The translations under genes were made by a program, and so were the position numbers. A DNA stretch of 64,000 bases from Yamagishiella unicocca (lineage: Eukaryota > Chlorophyta > Chlorophyceae > Chlamydomonadales > Volvocaceae): positions 186,001 through 250,000 of the forward strand of contig BDSL01000027.1 in NCBI GenBank assembly GCA_003116995.1. Direction: 5' to 3'. The notes beneath the pieces are model-generated. The model had not been told where the DNA came from. It saw only the letters and a program-made list of their open reading frames with translations, and made no database searches. Shown here one piece after another: positions 1 to 11,900 of the stretch; the stretch's first letter is position 1, and each line of letters begins with the position of its first letter.

Positions 1-443
1 CCGGCCCGGTCCGCCCCCACATTCATACACACACACCCCTTTGGCCAACGGCCAAGGCCCGGTCAGATGATGTAAAACACACACCCACACCACACCCACA
101 TACACACGCACACACTCTCCTCACACGCCTCGCGGCTCAGATTCTGATGCACGTGCTAACGCGCACGTGGCGAGGTGCGCTGCACCCATGGCTCCGCCGG
201 TGAGCGCCCCCGCCGCCAGCGCGAGCATTGCACGGCGCACAGGCTGGGCTGCTCCTGCAGGCCGGCAACCTGACTCCTCATTGGACGGTTCCTCGTCAAC
301 TACGGGGTTGGCAGCACAGCCACGGGGCGTTTGTCGTACAACCACGAAGCTCAGCCCACGCGCGCAAACTGGTCGACGCAGCTGATGTGGCCGAAAGCAC
401 CTTAACCTCCCCCCCTTGTGTTTGTTCCTGACCGGCTGCGCAG

Positions 444-3400
444 GTTCAAACCGCGTCTACCGCTGCAAGAATGGAACCAGCCTGCTCGGGGAGACGCTGC
501 TTGCCACAAAGCTGAACCCGCCTATGTCCCACGAGCAAGCCATGCAGGAGTGCTTGCGGTTGTGCGACAGCCGGGACGGCACCTGCACCGGGGTAAGGGC
601 AGGGGCTGGGGCTGGGGTGCTGCAGGGGCCGGGGCAGGGGCCGAGAAACCGATAGCCAGCCGCGGCAGGTTGCCACCATCGCCGCAGGGGAATGATAGGC
701 GTAGGCTCGGCGCTTGCTTTACTGTACGGCAACACGCTGAGTGACGATCGGAACCTCGCGTAAGGCCTCAAATACGGCAGGCGCGGACAATACTCCGGCA
801 AATGGACAGCGGGCTCGTCCATTCAATTTTCCGGGCGGTTGCGACCGTTGGCCTCAACGGTATCGTTAGTGCCGTAACGGTCGGACGCATCCCTGTCTCT
901 GCTCGGACGGCGGATCTCGGGGAGCACGTCATGGCTGGCCGCTCACTGCTCCCCCTCCCGGACCCTGGACTGATGTGCCCCGCAGTATTACTACAAGAAC
1001 ACGGGCTGGTGCACCCTGGTCGCGGGCACCCCCACGTTCACAAAGCCCTACGCTTCCGACCTCATCGCTTGCATCTTCAAGGGCTACGGCCCCTCCGTGA
1101 GCCCCGAGCCGCCGGAGTTGAGCCCTCTGCCTCCCAGCCCTGCACCCTCGTCTCCCGCCTCCAGCCCCCCACCACCTCCCAGCCCTCGCCCTCCTCGGCC
1201 GCCGCCGCCCAGTCCGTCTCTGCCCTCGACGCCGGCCCCCTCGACGCCCTCGACACCGCCCCCCTCGAAGCCCCCGAGGCCGCCTCCCTCGCCGCGCTCG
1301 CCCAAGCCGCCACCACCCAGCCCGGCCCCATCACAGCCGTCATCACCAGAGCCGTCATCACCAGAGCCTCTCTCGCCGGAGCCCACTCCGTTAATGCCGG
1401 CGTCCTCTCCTCCCGCTAAAAAGCCTCCGAGCCCGCGCCCTCCCAGACCACCGCCCCGCAGCCCTCCGCCTGCCAGCCCTGGTGTGCCGCTCTCTGACCC
1501 CCCCAGCCCGCGCCCGCCTAGGACACCGCCCCCCAGCCCTCCACCTCCCAGCCCTGGCGTGCCGCTCTCCGACCCTCCCAGCCCCAGCCCACCGTCTCCC
1601 GCATTGGAGCCTCCCCCGCCGCCCCCAGGTGCGCTTCCAGGGTACTAGATGCCACGATCAGGCGGCAGGCGGCAGGGGCCTGACCTGTGGCCTGGCACCC
1701 GCGGCCCGGTCTGGACTCGCACCTGTAGGACACATCCTGCCAGCTAGCGGGGACAAGCAGTCGGGCAAGACCTCGTGGAGTCCCCTGTGTTTTGCGACAT
1801 AAGCCCCAGGTGGCGCCACCGGTGTTTAGTCGCGGAATCCGTAGTCGTACGCGTCGAGCAAAGTCCAGCAGCTGTCCTGCGGATGTGGCTCGTGCAGATG
1901 TGCCACACGCTTCTTCAGCTGCGGCTCGCGCAGTACCCGTCGGAGTGATGCCCGCTCGATAGCCCCAGTCCTCCGCACTGGGCTGGGGGCCCGGCTGGTC
2001 GCGGTGTTCAGGGGTGCGGAGCGCAAGCGGAGACGGGTCTGCGGGGGCCGACCGTCCCGGCTGCCTGCGGTCTTGCCGGCCAGAAAGCCCCGTATACACT
2101 GACCACTGCTGCGCCCCCCTACACCACCACCACACTGCTTCTCCCGCCACCACCACCGCCACACTGCTTCTCCCGTCACCACCACCTCCACACGTGTTTG
2201 CATCCGCAGGAGGCCGGGTGTACCGCTGCAAGCCCGACGAGTACCTGTACGGCACGACGCTGGGGGTGTCCAAGCTGTCGCCGCCAATGAACCACGAGCA
2301 GGCGATGGAGGAGTGCAGGAAGCTGTGCGACGAGCTAGACGGCAGTTGCAGCGGGGTAAGCCGCCTGGAGGCGTGTGCAGATGTGGTATCCAAAAGTAAC
2401 CTTGTCAAAGGAGTCTCTGCGTGAAGGGACGGCTGCCTTCACAGTTCAGTCCCAGGATATGATGGGGGGGATCGCGGTATGATATGGTATGGTATGGGCG
2501 CAAACCGTCGAACACTATCAGGGCTAGGCAGTGCAAAGCGTACGTACCGCAAACACCCCGGGGAACGGCGGGACAGTTCGTACGACAAGGGGGTCCAGTC
2601 GGTGGCGAGTGCGGCTTCAGTGCTAGTGTTTGTCTAGGCGGCCCCGCGCGGGGTTGAACGTACTGCAGCACGGCCAACGAATTCCGGTACAGGGCGAACA
2701 CGACGCGTCGTGCAGCCGACCTTCTTGCTGTCTCCGTTGATACCAGAATCACAAGGTTGATCCCAGCCGACTCAGCGAATCGCTTTCGGATAAGATATGA
2801 TAGGAACGATGTTCGGCCGGGGTCCAGTTGGTGCTCTCCAAGGAGGCGTAGCTGCAAAGGGGCCTGCTGGGTCGGTGCCCAGCGAAACGCCCACAGCCAC
2901 GCAGGATTTGACAATAGTCGCACCATTCTTGACATAGGAAGAACTAGAGCGTGGCCCGGCATGCGCAGCCAATCACAACATCCGCCACCCTGCAGCAGCG
3001 CGCGCACATGCAAATGCACGCAACTGCAGAGCCCCGCATGAAGCGGTGCCCAAGGGTGCCGTACTCCACGCCAAACGCAGTGAACCCGAGGCCTTGTTCC
3101 GGTTCCGCCAGCTGGCTAACGGCGCAGCATGTCGTACTAACCGACAGGGCCACCCCTATCGCACTGCGTGGGGTGTGTGTCGTACCCCATATCCGTACGG
3201 CACGTCGCCCCACCTGGTGCCAGCGACAGCACGACCCGCATGCGTATCCCTCCTCTTTGGCCCCTCCCCCCAGCTTCGCATGGGCGCCGCCGTGATGGCC
3301 TCTGACGGCCCCGACTTAGCCATGGCAGACCTGTTCGCCCAACCCCGCCCCAACCCCGCCCCAACCCCACCCCGCCCCACCCCGCCCCGCCCCTCACACC

Positions 3401-3546
3401 TCGCCTCGCAGTATTACTACAAGAACACGGGCTTCTGCACGCTGGTCACGGGCCCCGCCCGTTTTGGCGGCACCAAGTACCCCTCAGACCTCATAGCCTG
3501 CATCTTCAAGGGCTACGGGCCGATCCTCGACCCGCCCTCGCAATAG
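444..3546 (+). CDS. Secreted two-module PAN/apple-like protein with Pro-rich linker (5' partial)
   Basis: Proposed exons are 444-592, 986-1628, 2210-2355 and 3412-3546 (TAG 3544-3546). Exons 1+2 and 3+4 encode near-identical Cys-rich modules. Each starts near VYRCK, has an EQAM-EC-LC core and continues after a phase-0 intron with YYYKNTG-CTLV and [10 protein letters not shown]. Cysteine spacing resembles PAN/apple domains, which bind protein or carbohydrate; that family call is tentative. Module A runs into about 190 residues of SPP/PPSP-rich sequence containing [10 protein letters not shown] twice, typical of hydroxyproline-rich volvocine wall or matrix glycoproteins. The modules join at a phase-1 donor (1629) and acceptor (2209) that rebuild a Gly codon, and the acceptor at 443 is also phase 1, so the module is a symmetric, duplicable unit. 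If the 1629 donor is not used, module A ends at a TAG at 1646-1648 and module B is a separate gene. The signal peptide and first exon lie before the window. Function unknown, probably extracellular. Confidence 0.7.
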
Positions 3547-5323
3547 CTGCCGTAGCTGGGGCCATGCACCTTCGCAGCTGGCCGGCCGACCCATGTCTAG
3601 CCAGCTGCATCGCGCCGCATGTGCTCCGTTTTGACATCTGACCAGACGTGACATGACTGACCGGGGGAACGCTTCGCAGGTGCCGGCGGCCGCCGCACCA
3701 GGGCGGCAGCCCGGCCCTTTGCCTTCCATGTGTACTTGTACGGATGCGCGGTCCGAGCAAGGGCTGTAGGGTTCGGGTTGGCGGAGCGCACGCTGAAAGA
3801 ACAGCCCAATAACCACAAGTGCCCGCAGTCGGGCTTCCCTCCTGCGGATAGCACAGGATCATATGGCAGACTGGCATCCCTTTACCTTCCCCTTCCCTTT
3901 TGCGTACCGTTTTTGTTCTACTCGTTGCGAATATTGCGATCATATCATGCCTCACTTATTTTCTTCTCTTACAATCGTGTTGTTGTAGCTTCAACGCGTT
4001 ATCTTCGTCCGGAAAAACCATGTCGGCCGTTATGTTGCAGGCGCTGCAACACGTGTCGCGTGGTGTTGTTTGTTACGAGAGGTTCGCGCGTGACGATTAT
4101 CGAAGTGAACGCGGTCTGGGGCACACGGGCAAGCGGCCCCGTCGCGGTCTGTGCGCCGCGCCACGTTCGGCCGTAGCTGCCGAGCCGTGCAGCAGGGTAC
4201 CCGAAGGAGCGGCAGTACTTGCATGGAATGCGGCTGCCTTGTCGTCTGGGGAGCACTTCGGGGCTGGAAGAACAACCAGCGCAGGGTGAGGGCCCACCGG
4301 GCAGGTGGTCAGTGTGCAGGGGGTGTTTAGGCCAAGTACGTAAAAAGCACTGTCTGGGTAGGACTAGAACAGGTTCGTTTCGCGAGTGCCTGCGAAAGCA
4401 GGCATAATGCCGGGGGTAGTGCAGTTGAGTGTGTGACGCTGATTGCTTTGGATGATGTTGTAACCTGCCGCGTAACCGTCTTCGCGGTACTCAGTTCGGT
4501 TTTCGGTTGCCTCCGCGCCAAGGCGCCGCCGGGGCCTCATTCAGCCACACCAGTAAGGCCGGGGGCGAAGGATAATCCGCGAATCCACGGGCGACGAGCA
4601 AAGGGCGATGAGGCGGGGGAAGACGGCCGCACACGGCAACGCGTATCGGTACCATGCCGGGGGGTCTTCAGACATCAGTACAGGGCCAGTTCAAGGCATC
4701 AACCAGCAGCCCCGGCCTTATAGGAGGTCCCAGCAGCTCGGCCTCACGATGTATACACGGCTGACTTACAGGAGGCTACATGCGGAGCCCCCAACCGTCG
4801 CAGTCACCCGATGCATCGCCAACATACCGGTGCAGCAGCTGGACCAGCATCTGCACTTCGCACAGGCACCGCTACCGCAAGCCATCCGCTTGCTGCACGC
4901 AATGCAACCCGCGGGCGACCCGCGGGTCGCTCCACCTGCGACAACCGGCTGGGAAAGCAGGAACATCCGCCGCCATTACTCCGCACAGCCCGGGAGTTAC
5001 CGGTATGAGCTAACGATTCCGCAGCTTCAGTGCGTGGAATAGGCGCTCTCCATCGACCCCCCTCAACCCACCAAACCGAACTCGGGCGGACCCTGCCAGG
5101 CAGGAGGCCCGTTGCTGGCCTTTTTCTCCCTCGTCCCCCTCCTCCTCCACACACATACAGAGGGAACAGAGGCGGCTTACGCAGGGGCCCCTCCACCGGC
5201 GCCAGGTCGGCGAAGCGAGTGCTTCGGCCGTCTTTCCGTTTCGGGCAGAGTAGCTGCCCGCTCGGCCCACCCCCAACATCAGGCTCGGCTAGACGTCCGT
5301 GCTGGACCTAACACGGCGGCTCT
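3547..5323. other. Convergent intergenic region
   Basis: This stretch lies between the 3' ends of the PAN-like gene (+) and the ClpT-like gene (-). I see no credible coding segment. A TGTAA motif on + at 4454-4458 and one on - (TTACA on +, 4766-4770) are candidate poly(A) signals for the two converging genes, which would make much of the region 3' UTR. Confidence 0.4.
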
Positions 5324-8194
5324 TCACTCGTACACGTCGTCGTCGTCAGCCTGCGCAGTTGGAGACCCTTAGTCACACAGCATACGGCTGAAGACTGTTG
5401 GGAGGTTTGAAGCGGTGTGGGAGTGCTGTCCCTTTTCGGTGCCGGCGGGTAGCCAGTCATGCCGCTGAATCCGCATTGCACCGGCAACAGCCAGCTGGCT
5501 GCCCCCTGTCACCACACTACGCAGTCCACCGCACTTGGGGAGGTGTTTTTCTAGCCCCGAAACCACGGTCAAGCAAGAGGTTTTCCGCTAGGATGCATGA
5601 GGCCCGTCTCAGGACGAGCTTTCCGTCGCCTACCGCTGCCAAAACCGCCACACAAATGCGCATGAAGCGAGAGGCACCTCACGCACCCCGTACCCCGCAT
5701 CGCGGATGCGCTGCCTCGGCTGCACCCCGCACAGAGAGAGGGGTCCTCTTGAAGGCCCTATGGCTGTGTTCCCATCCCCGCGAGCCCTCACGCACCTGCC
5801 CAGCGTAGCCTCTTCCCCCGGGCCGCGGCGGGGCGGCCCTGAAGGCCGCGTCATCCCGCTCGTGGAAGGGCCGCGAGGACAGCTGCTGGTAGGTGCTGCG
5901 GAGGTGGGTGACCTGCGCGGAAAGAGGTGGGCGGGAGGTACGGCGGGGGGTGTCGGAGGTACGGCGGGGGGTGTCGGAGGCAGACCATGACGCGCCCCAT
6001 GACACACCCCATGACACACACCCCGACGCACCACGTCCTGATAGGCGGCCGACGCCACCACCGCTGGTGGCGGCTCCGCTCCTCGCTCCGCCAGCGCCAT
6101 CAACTGCAGGTCCGTCCGATTTCCAAGAGAGGGCCGGCAGGGTCAGTGTCCAGGGAGGGGCAGCAGGGTCAGTGTCCAGGGAGGGGCCGCAGGGTCAATA
6201 TAAAGCGGAGCCGCTTTCCCATGCACAACCGCTATGTCAGCCCCGGGGGATGGTAAAGGTGGAGGTCAGGGTGCGGGTGCGGGTGCGGGTGAGGGCGGGG
6301 TCACGGCCTCCCGCCTCAAGTAACGGCCCAGTGCACCAGCATGCATCGGCATCAGCTAGTCGAGCTGCTCCCAAGCTCTGCCGGTCTGTACAGCTGCCCC
6401 GGCGGGGCCCCGGTCTACCCCTCCCGCCACCCACCCGCTATCCCCTCATACCCGCTGATCCCCGCCGCACCGCCCTCCAAGGTGCCTGGCTGCGCCCTCC
6501 CCCTCCCTCCCCCCGAAGCTCGTCTCCTCAACCCAGTTCTCCAGCATGCATCTCAAAATGTCTGTTTTAAACGGTTTTTCCTCGCATCCACGGGTCTTCC
6601 TCGAAACCCTCCAAAGCTGCCTCCACCTCCACCCCTCCCCTCTCGAACCCTCCCCTCTCCACCCCACCGCTCCGTCTCCTATGCCGTGCAACCGGGTCTC
6701 CCAGTGCTTCAGCATGCGCCCACAAAAGAGGTGTCCGAAGACAATGCCCCAACCATCCTGTCCTTGTCGCGTCAACGGATTTTACGTCCCCCCCTCTCGA
6801 CCCCACCGCTCCGTCTCCTATGCCGTGCGACCGGGTCTTCTCCCCCCTCTCCCCAACCGCTCGGGGCACCGCACCTCGCGCTGCAGCGAGGCAGTGTCCG
6901 CTCCCGACACACGCAGCAGAGCGGGCAGCAGCCCGACCACACCGCCACCCCCGGCGCCAGCCGCCGCCGCAGTGCCGCCGCCGCCGCTGCCCCCGCTGCC
7001 CGACTGCCGCCGGGATGCCTGCTCAGCGCCGCCTTCAGCAGCTGACTCGGAGGCCTCGGTGCCGGGGTCGCCCGCTCCGCCGCCAGTCGTGCGCTGCGCC
7101 GCTGGCGCCCGTGCCTGCATCAGCACCAGCAGCAGGTGGTAGGTGCCCACGCTGCTGCTGCCTGGGGGAGAGGGGGCGCGGGCCGAAATGAGAGGGTGAG
7201 AGGGTGAGAGGGCGAGAGGGCGAGAGGGCGAGATAGTTTGGCAGGGAGTGGCGGCCCCTCTTGATAGGAGGTATGGACGCAGGCAGTATGGGTGGCAGTG
7301 CGCGAGTGCCACAACGGACGGGGGCAGGACGGGGGCAAGCCGACGGAAGCCCGTGTGTTTCGTTCTCCTGCAACCAGGCCCCCAGCCAGGCCCCCAGCAA
7401 CCCACCCCAGCCCCCCACCCCATCCACCCACCCATCGCCTCCGCGCCCTGCTCCGCCAGCCGCAGGGCCTCACGCGCTGCCGCAGCGAACTCCACATCCG
7501 AAGGCCGCAGGGTGCCGCTGCTGACGCTGCCGCCCCCTCCGCCGTACACCAGCGGCGCCACCACTCCCGTCTGCTCGTTGAGCCACTCACGCACAGAATA
7601 CACATCGCCGCCCCCTAGCGCCGCCTCAAGAGCAGCCGCCGCGCTGCGATTGCCGCCGCCGCTGCCTCGGTTGCCGCTACCGCTACCGCCGCCGCCGCCG
7701 CTGGCGGCTGCCAGGACGCCCAAGAGCAGCTGGTCGGGTCCCGCGAACATGATGCCCTGCCGCACGGCCTGCTCCTTGGCGGCGCGCAGCGCGCGGGTGG
7801 TTTCGGAGCTGTACGACAGGCGGCTGGGTGCGGAGGAGGCTTCGGCGGCGTCGCCGCGGGGCCCAGCTGCAGCTGTGGTGCTGGAGCTGCGAGGTGCGCG
7901 GGTGCGGGGGGGGAAGGGCGCGGTGGTCCGCACTAGGGGCGATGTGATGTTGCTGCGGCCGCTCTTGCTGCTGCCGATTTTGCTGCTGTTGCTGCTGCCA
8001 CCGCAACCGCTGCAGGCGTCGCCCCTGCCGTTGAATTTGACGCGCAATGCATGGCGCGCGTCGAGGCGCAGTGGGTTCGCCGCTGGCCTGCCCCTTTCGC
8101 GGAGTGGGCCTGCTACCGCCAGCCGGGAACAGGAATGGCGTCGAGTCCAACAGTTACGTCCTGACAGAGAATGATATGCATACGAGTTATGCAT
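5324..8194 (-). CDS. ClpT-like chloroplast Clp protease accessory protein (double Clp_N)
   Basis: Exons on the minus strand: 8194-7432, 7161-6875, 6103-6032, 5912-5796 and 5350-5324 (TGA 5326-5324), about 421 residues; all junction phases agree. The protein carries Clp N-terminal repeats but no AAA+ ATPase. Repeat 1 (residues ~120-165) reads SSETTRALRAAKEQAVRQG then FAGPDQLLLGVL; repeat 2 has AAAREALRLAEQGAEAM and, across the first intron, VGTYHLLLVLMQ followed by a GADTASLQREV-like end. This matches ClpT subunits of plants and green algae, which dock on the chloroplast ClpPR core. Gly/Ala/Ser-rich inserts interrupt both repeats. The C-terminus is acidic (ADDDDVYE). The N-terminus is basic and Ser-rich, compatible with a transit peptide, but the 8194 ATG is simply the only in-frame one, so an upstream exon is possible. 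The last two introns carry dispersed repeats. Confidence 0.75.
6531..6612 (+). repeat. Dispersed intronic repeat, copy 1
   Basis: About 80 bp, almost identical to 17071-17150: CCCAGTTCTCCAGCATGCAT, then a TAAACGG-T-run block, then CATCCACGGGTCTTCCTCGA. It lies in the second intron of the ClpT-like gene, antisense to it. Confidence 0.8.
6671..6781 (+). repeat. Dispersed repeat, second subtype
   Basis: Contains an ATGCCGTGCAACCGGGTCTC block followed by CAGCATGCGCCCACAAAA, GGTGTCCGA and ATCCTGTCC. It matches 63741-63823. A further copy of the ACCGGGTCTTCTC block follows at about 6809-6840. It sits in the same ClpT-like intron as copy 1. Confidence 0.7.
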
Positions 8195-8980
8195 GGTCTG
8201 AGCAGCCCAGGTTACGAAACCGCAACACCGCGCTCATCCAGTACTGCAGGTTGGCACTCAGAGGTCCTTTTCGGAGGCAAACGAGTGAATTATATTGTGG
8301 GCAACCACATGTTTCCACCTGGAACAAAGTCCTGTTGACGTTTGTCGTTGGTTGCATGTCGTATGAGGGTGGTCGTACGCATCGCAGCTAGCGTACGCTG
8401 AAGCCCAAACAGAATGCAATACCAAACCCACAGTTTCATCCATCCATATTGGGGGCCTTTGTGTACATTGATCACTGCAATCATGAACGCCAGCCGCTCC
8501 ATGTCGTCGCGAAACGCGTCATGCTCCAACTCGCGTCCGCCGGCGCGCTATGCCGGCGCACGCGCTCGGCGATCGATTGCACCTATTCAAGCCTTGCTGA
8601 AGACGGTGAGCTCGGCAATTGTCGCGGAGCGAAGTGCCGGAATGGGTGGCGAGGGCGGCGTTCTCTGGAACATTCGTCGCGGTTCTCACGCCGCACAGCT
8701 GCCACGCGCCAGACCTACCTGAAGCGGTGCAGCGCCCATCGCTTTGGTCCAAAATCAGCGATGCCAGCGACTGAGATGTGCTGTCTTCGCCGGTCCCGCC
8801 GCTAACGCTTGCGCGCCACGGTTGAAGTCTCGCTCCGACGAAAACAACACCACCTCCCGCCTTGCCCTCTGCCCCTCGTGCTCCATCCCGCCTCTGAACC
8901 TACGCCTCGTGCTCCACCACCGCTTGCAGCCCACGCCACGCACCCACCCACCCGCCCACCCTCCCCGACAGGCGGGCCCT

Positions 8981-11900
8981 ATGGCCGACCGCATCAGCTG
9001 GAGCCAGACCGCCGACGACGTCCACGTGGTGGTTCCGGTGGCCGAGGGGGTGCGGGGTCGCGACGTGTCGCTTCAGGTGCACCCCAAGCGCTTGCGGCTG
9101 GCGGTGGCGGGGGAGGCGGTGCTGGAGGGCAGCCTGGAGGACGCGGGGGAGGTGCGCGTGGACGGTGAGCGGGGCGCGGTGGGCGGGCGGGCGGGCGGGC
9201 GGGCGGGCGGGCGGGCGGTAGGGCGGGAGGGCGGGAGAGCGGGAGGGCGGGCGGGAGGGCGGGCGGGTAGCATAGGAACGCGTATAGTGAGATAGGGGAG
9301 AAGGAGGAGCCAGCCGATGAGTGGCGTGGTTTGCGGCACCGGGGGGTTTTGTGGGTGGGAGGGTGCCGGAGCGTAGGGGAGGCAAGGGCGTTGCGAGGTA
9401 CGGCAGTGTCGGAGGGGACGGCGGAGGTACGGCGGCGGGAGGGAAGACGTGCGCAGTTCCTACTCCAGCTGCTCCCTCCGGCGCATTCAGCCTACCCAGC
9501 ACGTGTGTATGTGTATGTGTGTGTATGTGTTTTCACCCGTTCCGTTCCGGCCGGGTGGCGGTCCTCCCTGGAGCAGACTGCTTCTGGACTCTGGAGAGCC
9601 GACCCGAGGACGGCTCCCGCTACGTGGCGTTGACGCTGGCCAAGAAGACCATGGGGTTCATGAGCTGGGAGGCGCTGCTGGACAGCGACCGGCCCGACAC
9701 CACCGTGACACACAGGGTAGGTCCCGGGTTGGGGCCAGGGAGGTGGTGAGAAGACTCGGTTACACGACGCAGGAAAGGAAGAGGGGGGGCGGGCACATGG
9801 AAGCGCTACCTGCCTGCCTTGCGTTGCCGTGTCGGGGGGCTCTCATGGCATACCCTGCCTTAACTCTAACCTTACCCCTAAACTTGGAACAAGTACTGGT
9901 AATACGGCGCGAGCACCCTCGGTCATCCGGACAGGAACCCCAAACCCAAGCCCAACCCTAACCCCAAAGCTAACCCCAACCCTAACCCAACCCTAACCCC
10001 AAAGCTGACCCCAACCCTAAACCCCTAACCCCAACCCTAACCCCCAAACCCAAACCCAAACCCCAAACCCAAACCCAACAGGTGGCCCTCAAGGTCAGCA
10101 TTGGCGGCCAGACTGCCGGCACGGTGGTGTGCGGCCTGTACGGCAACACGGTGCCGCGGACGGTTGAGAACTTCCGGGCGCTGTCTTCCGGCGAGAAGGG
10201 GGTCTCGGAGCTGTCCGGGAAGCAACTACAGCTCAGGGGCTGCGGGTACGGATCGGGCTGGGGCTGGGTTTGAGGAGTAGGGCGGAAGGGGAAGGGGGGA
10301 AGGCCGGGCTGCTCCTAGCTCTACTTTCCACCCCGCACGACTGCCCTGGAGGAGGGCTGCAAGTCCTTGTCGGTCGGGGTTGAGTTCCCGCCCTCATTTG
10401 CGCGCTCGCCTCTGCCCTCAACCACCGTGCCGTGCTGCTATGTGCCGTACTGTGCCGTACTGTTGTCGTACTGCTGCAGGTTCCACCGCATCATCCCTGG
10501 CTTCATGGTGCAGGTGGGTTGGGGAGGAGTGGGTTGGGGAGAGGGGTTCGAGGGCGTGAAAGGGGGAGTGGCGCTGGGGACCGCACCACGTGGGCCCAGG
10601 CGGGTTGTTATCGCATTTCGTGTGCCGTACTGCTGGGCCCGCTGGTCTGACCCTCACGCGCCCCCGCACGCTTGCAGGGAGGGGACTTCACGCACGGAGA
10701 CGGCACGGGCGGCGAGTCCATCTACGGGGATCGCTTCGAGGTGCGGCGCGTGGGGGGGGGGCTACAGAAAAGAACCGTTGACGGGGCGGGGCGGGGCGGG
10801 GCGGGGGGGAGTCTGCGGTAGTGATGAGATGTGAGGCGGGAGATTGTGGTTTGCCGTACATCAGGTGAAGCGCTGACGTGCCCTCCCCAGTCGCGGGGTA
10901 GAGGTGTATATGGACCGGACCACACACCCCGCTGCGATGGTATGACCGCGGACCTGTCGTGTTGCAAGGTGTCGTGATACTGTGAGGTGTCGTGATTGTG
11001 ATCTGTCGTGAGGTGCGGTTGGGGAGGAAACCCGCAGCTCAGCGCACGTCGTGACATGAGGGGAGGGGAGGGGAAGGCCGATGCCAGCGCCCTCACGGGG
11101 GCGTTTTTGAGAGACCTCCCGACCTCCTCCACCTCTCCACGACTCCACGACTCCTGCCCACATTACGTCATCGTACGACAGGACGAGAACTTCAAGCTGC
11201 GCCACGAGTCGGCGGGGCTCCTGGCCATGGCCAACGCCGGACCCAACACCAACGGCTCACAGTTCTACATCACATTGGCGCCGCAGGTATATATGCATCG
11301 GGGTGTACGGTGTTGCATGGAGGGTGTACGGTGCTGCATGGAGGGTGTACGGTGCTGCATGGAGGGTGTACGGTGCTGCATGGAGGGTGTTCGGTGTTAG
11401 GGTTGGGGTGCTGCTGCCCTGAAATCGATGTGCGGCCCTCGTCGGGCTGCATTGCTGCACCCCTGGCGGCCCTACCCCCTGGCGGCCCTACTGACACGGT
11501 GTTCGCGCCGCCTGGCGGCATCCCCGCCCTTGCAGCCCCACCTGGACGGGAAACACGTCGTGTTCGGGATTGTGGAGGCGGGCATGGAGGTGCGCAGGGA
11601 CGGTGGCCCGCTGGCACTGCCTGGAAGGGTGGCCCGCTGGCAGGACGGCGGGATGGGAGTGGGGTGGGAGTGGGGGTGGGGGTGCGTGCGGCCAAGGAAC
11701 GAATGAGAATCCAACCTAACCTGCCATTCCCGAGGGGGCAATACGGCTGGCTGCTTGGCAATATGGCTGGCTGCTTGGCATCATAATATATCTTCCTCCG
11801 GTTTCGGCTTTATGCCACCTCCTTTCCCCAGCTGCCCACTTCTGTTTGTGGATTTCTCCCCCCCTCCTCTCCCCGGTTTTTTCTCGCATCCACGGGTCTT

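Noticed and set aside
1097..1648. Stop at 1648 as the definite end of the first gene
   Set aside because: A strong in-phase donor 20 bp earlier links to the next module, so the stop is kept only as an alternative.
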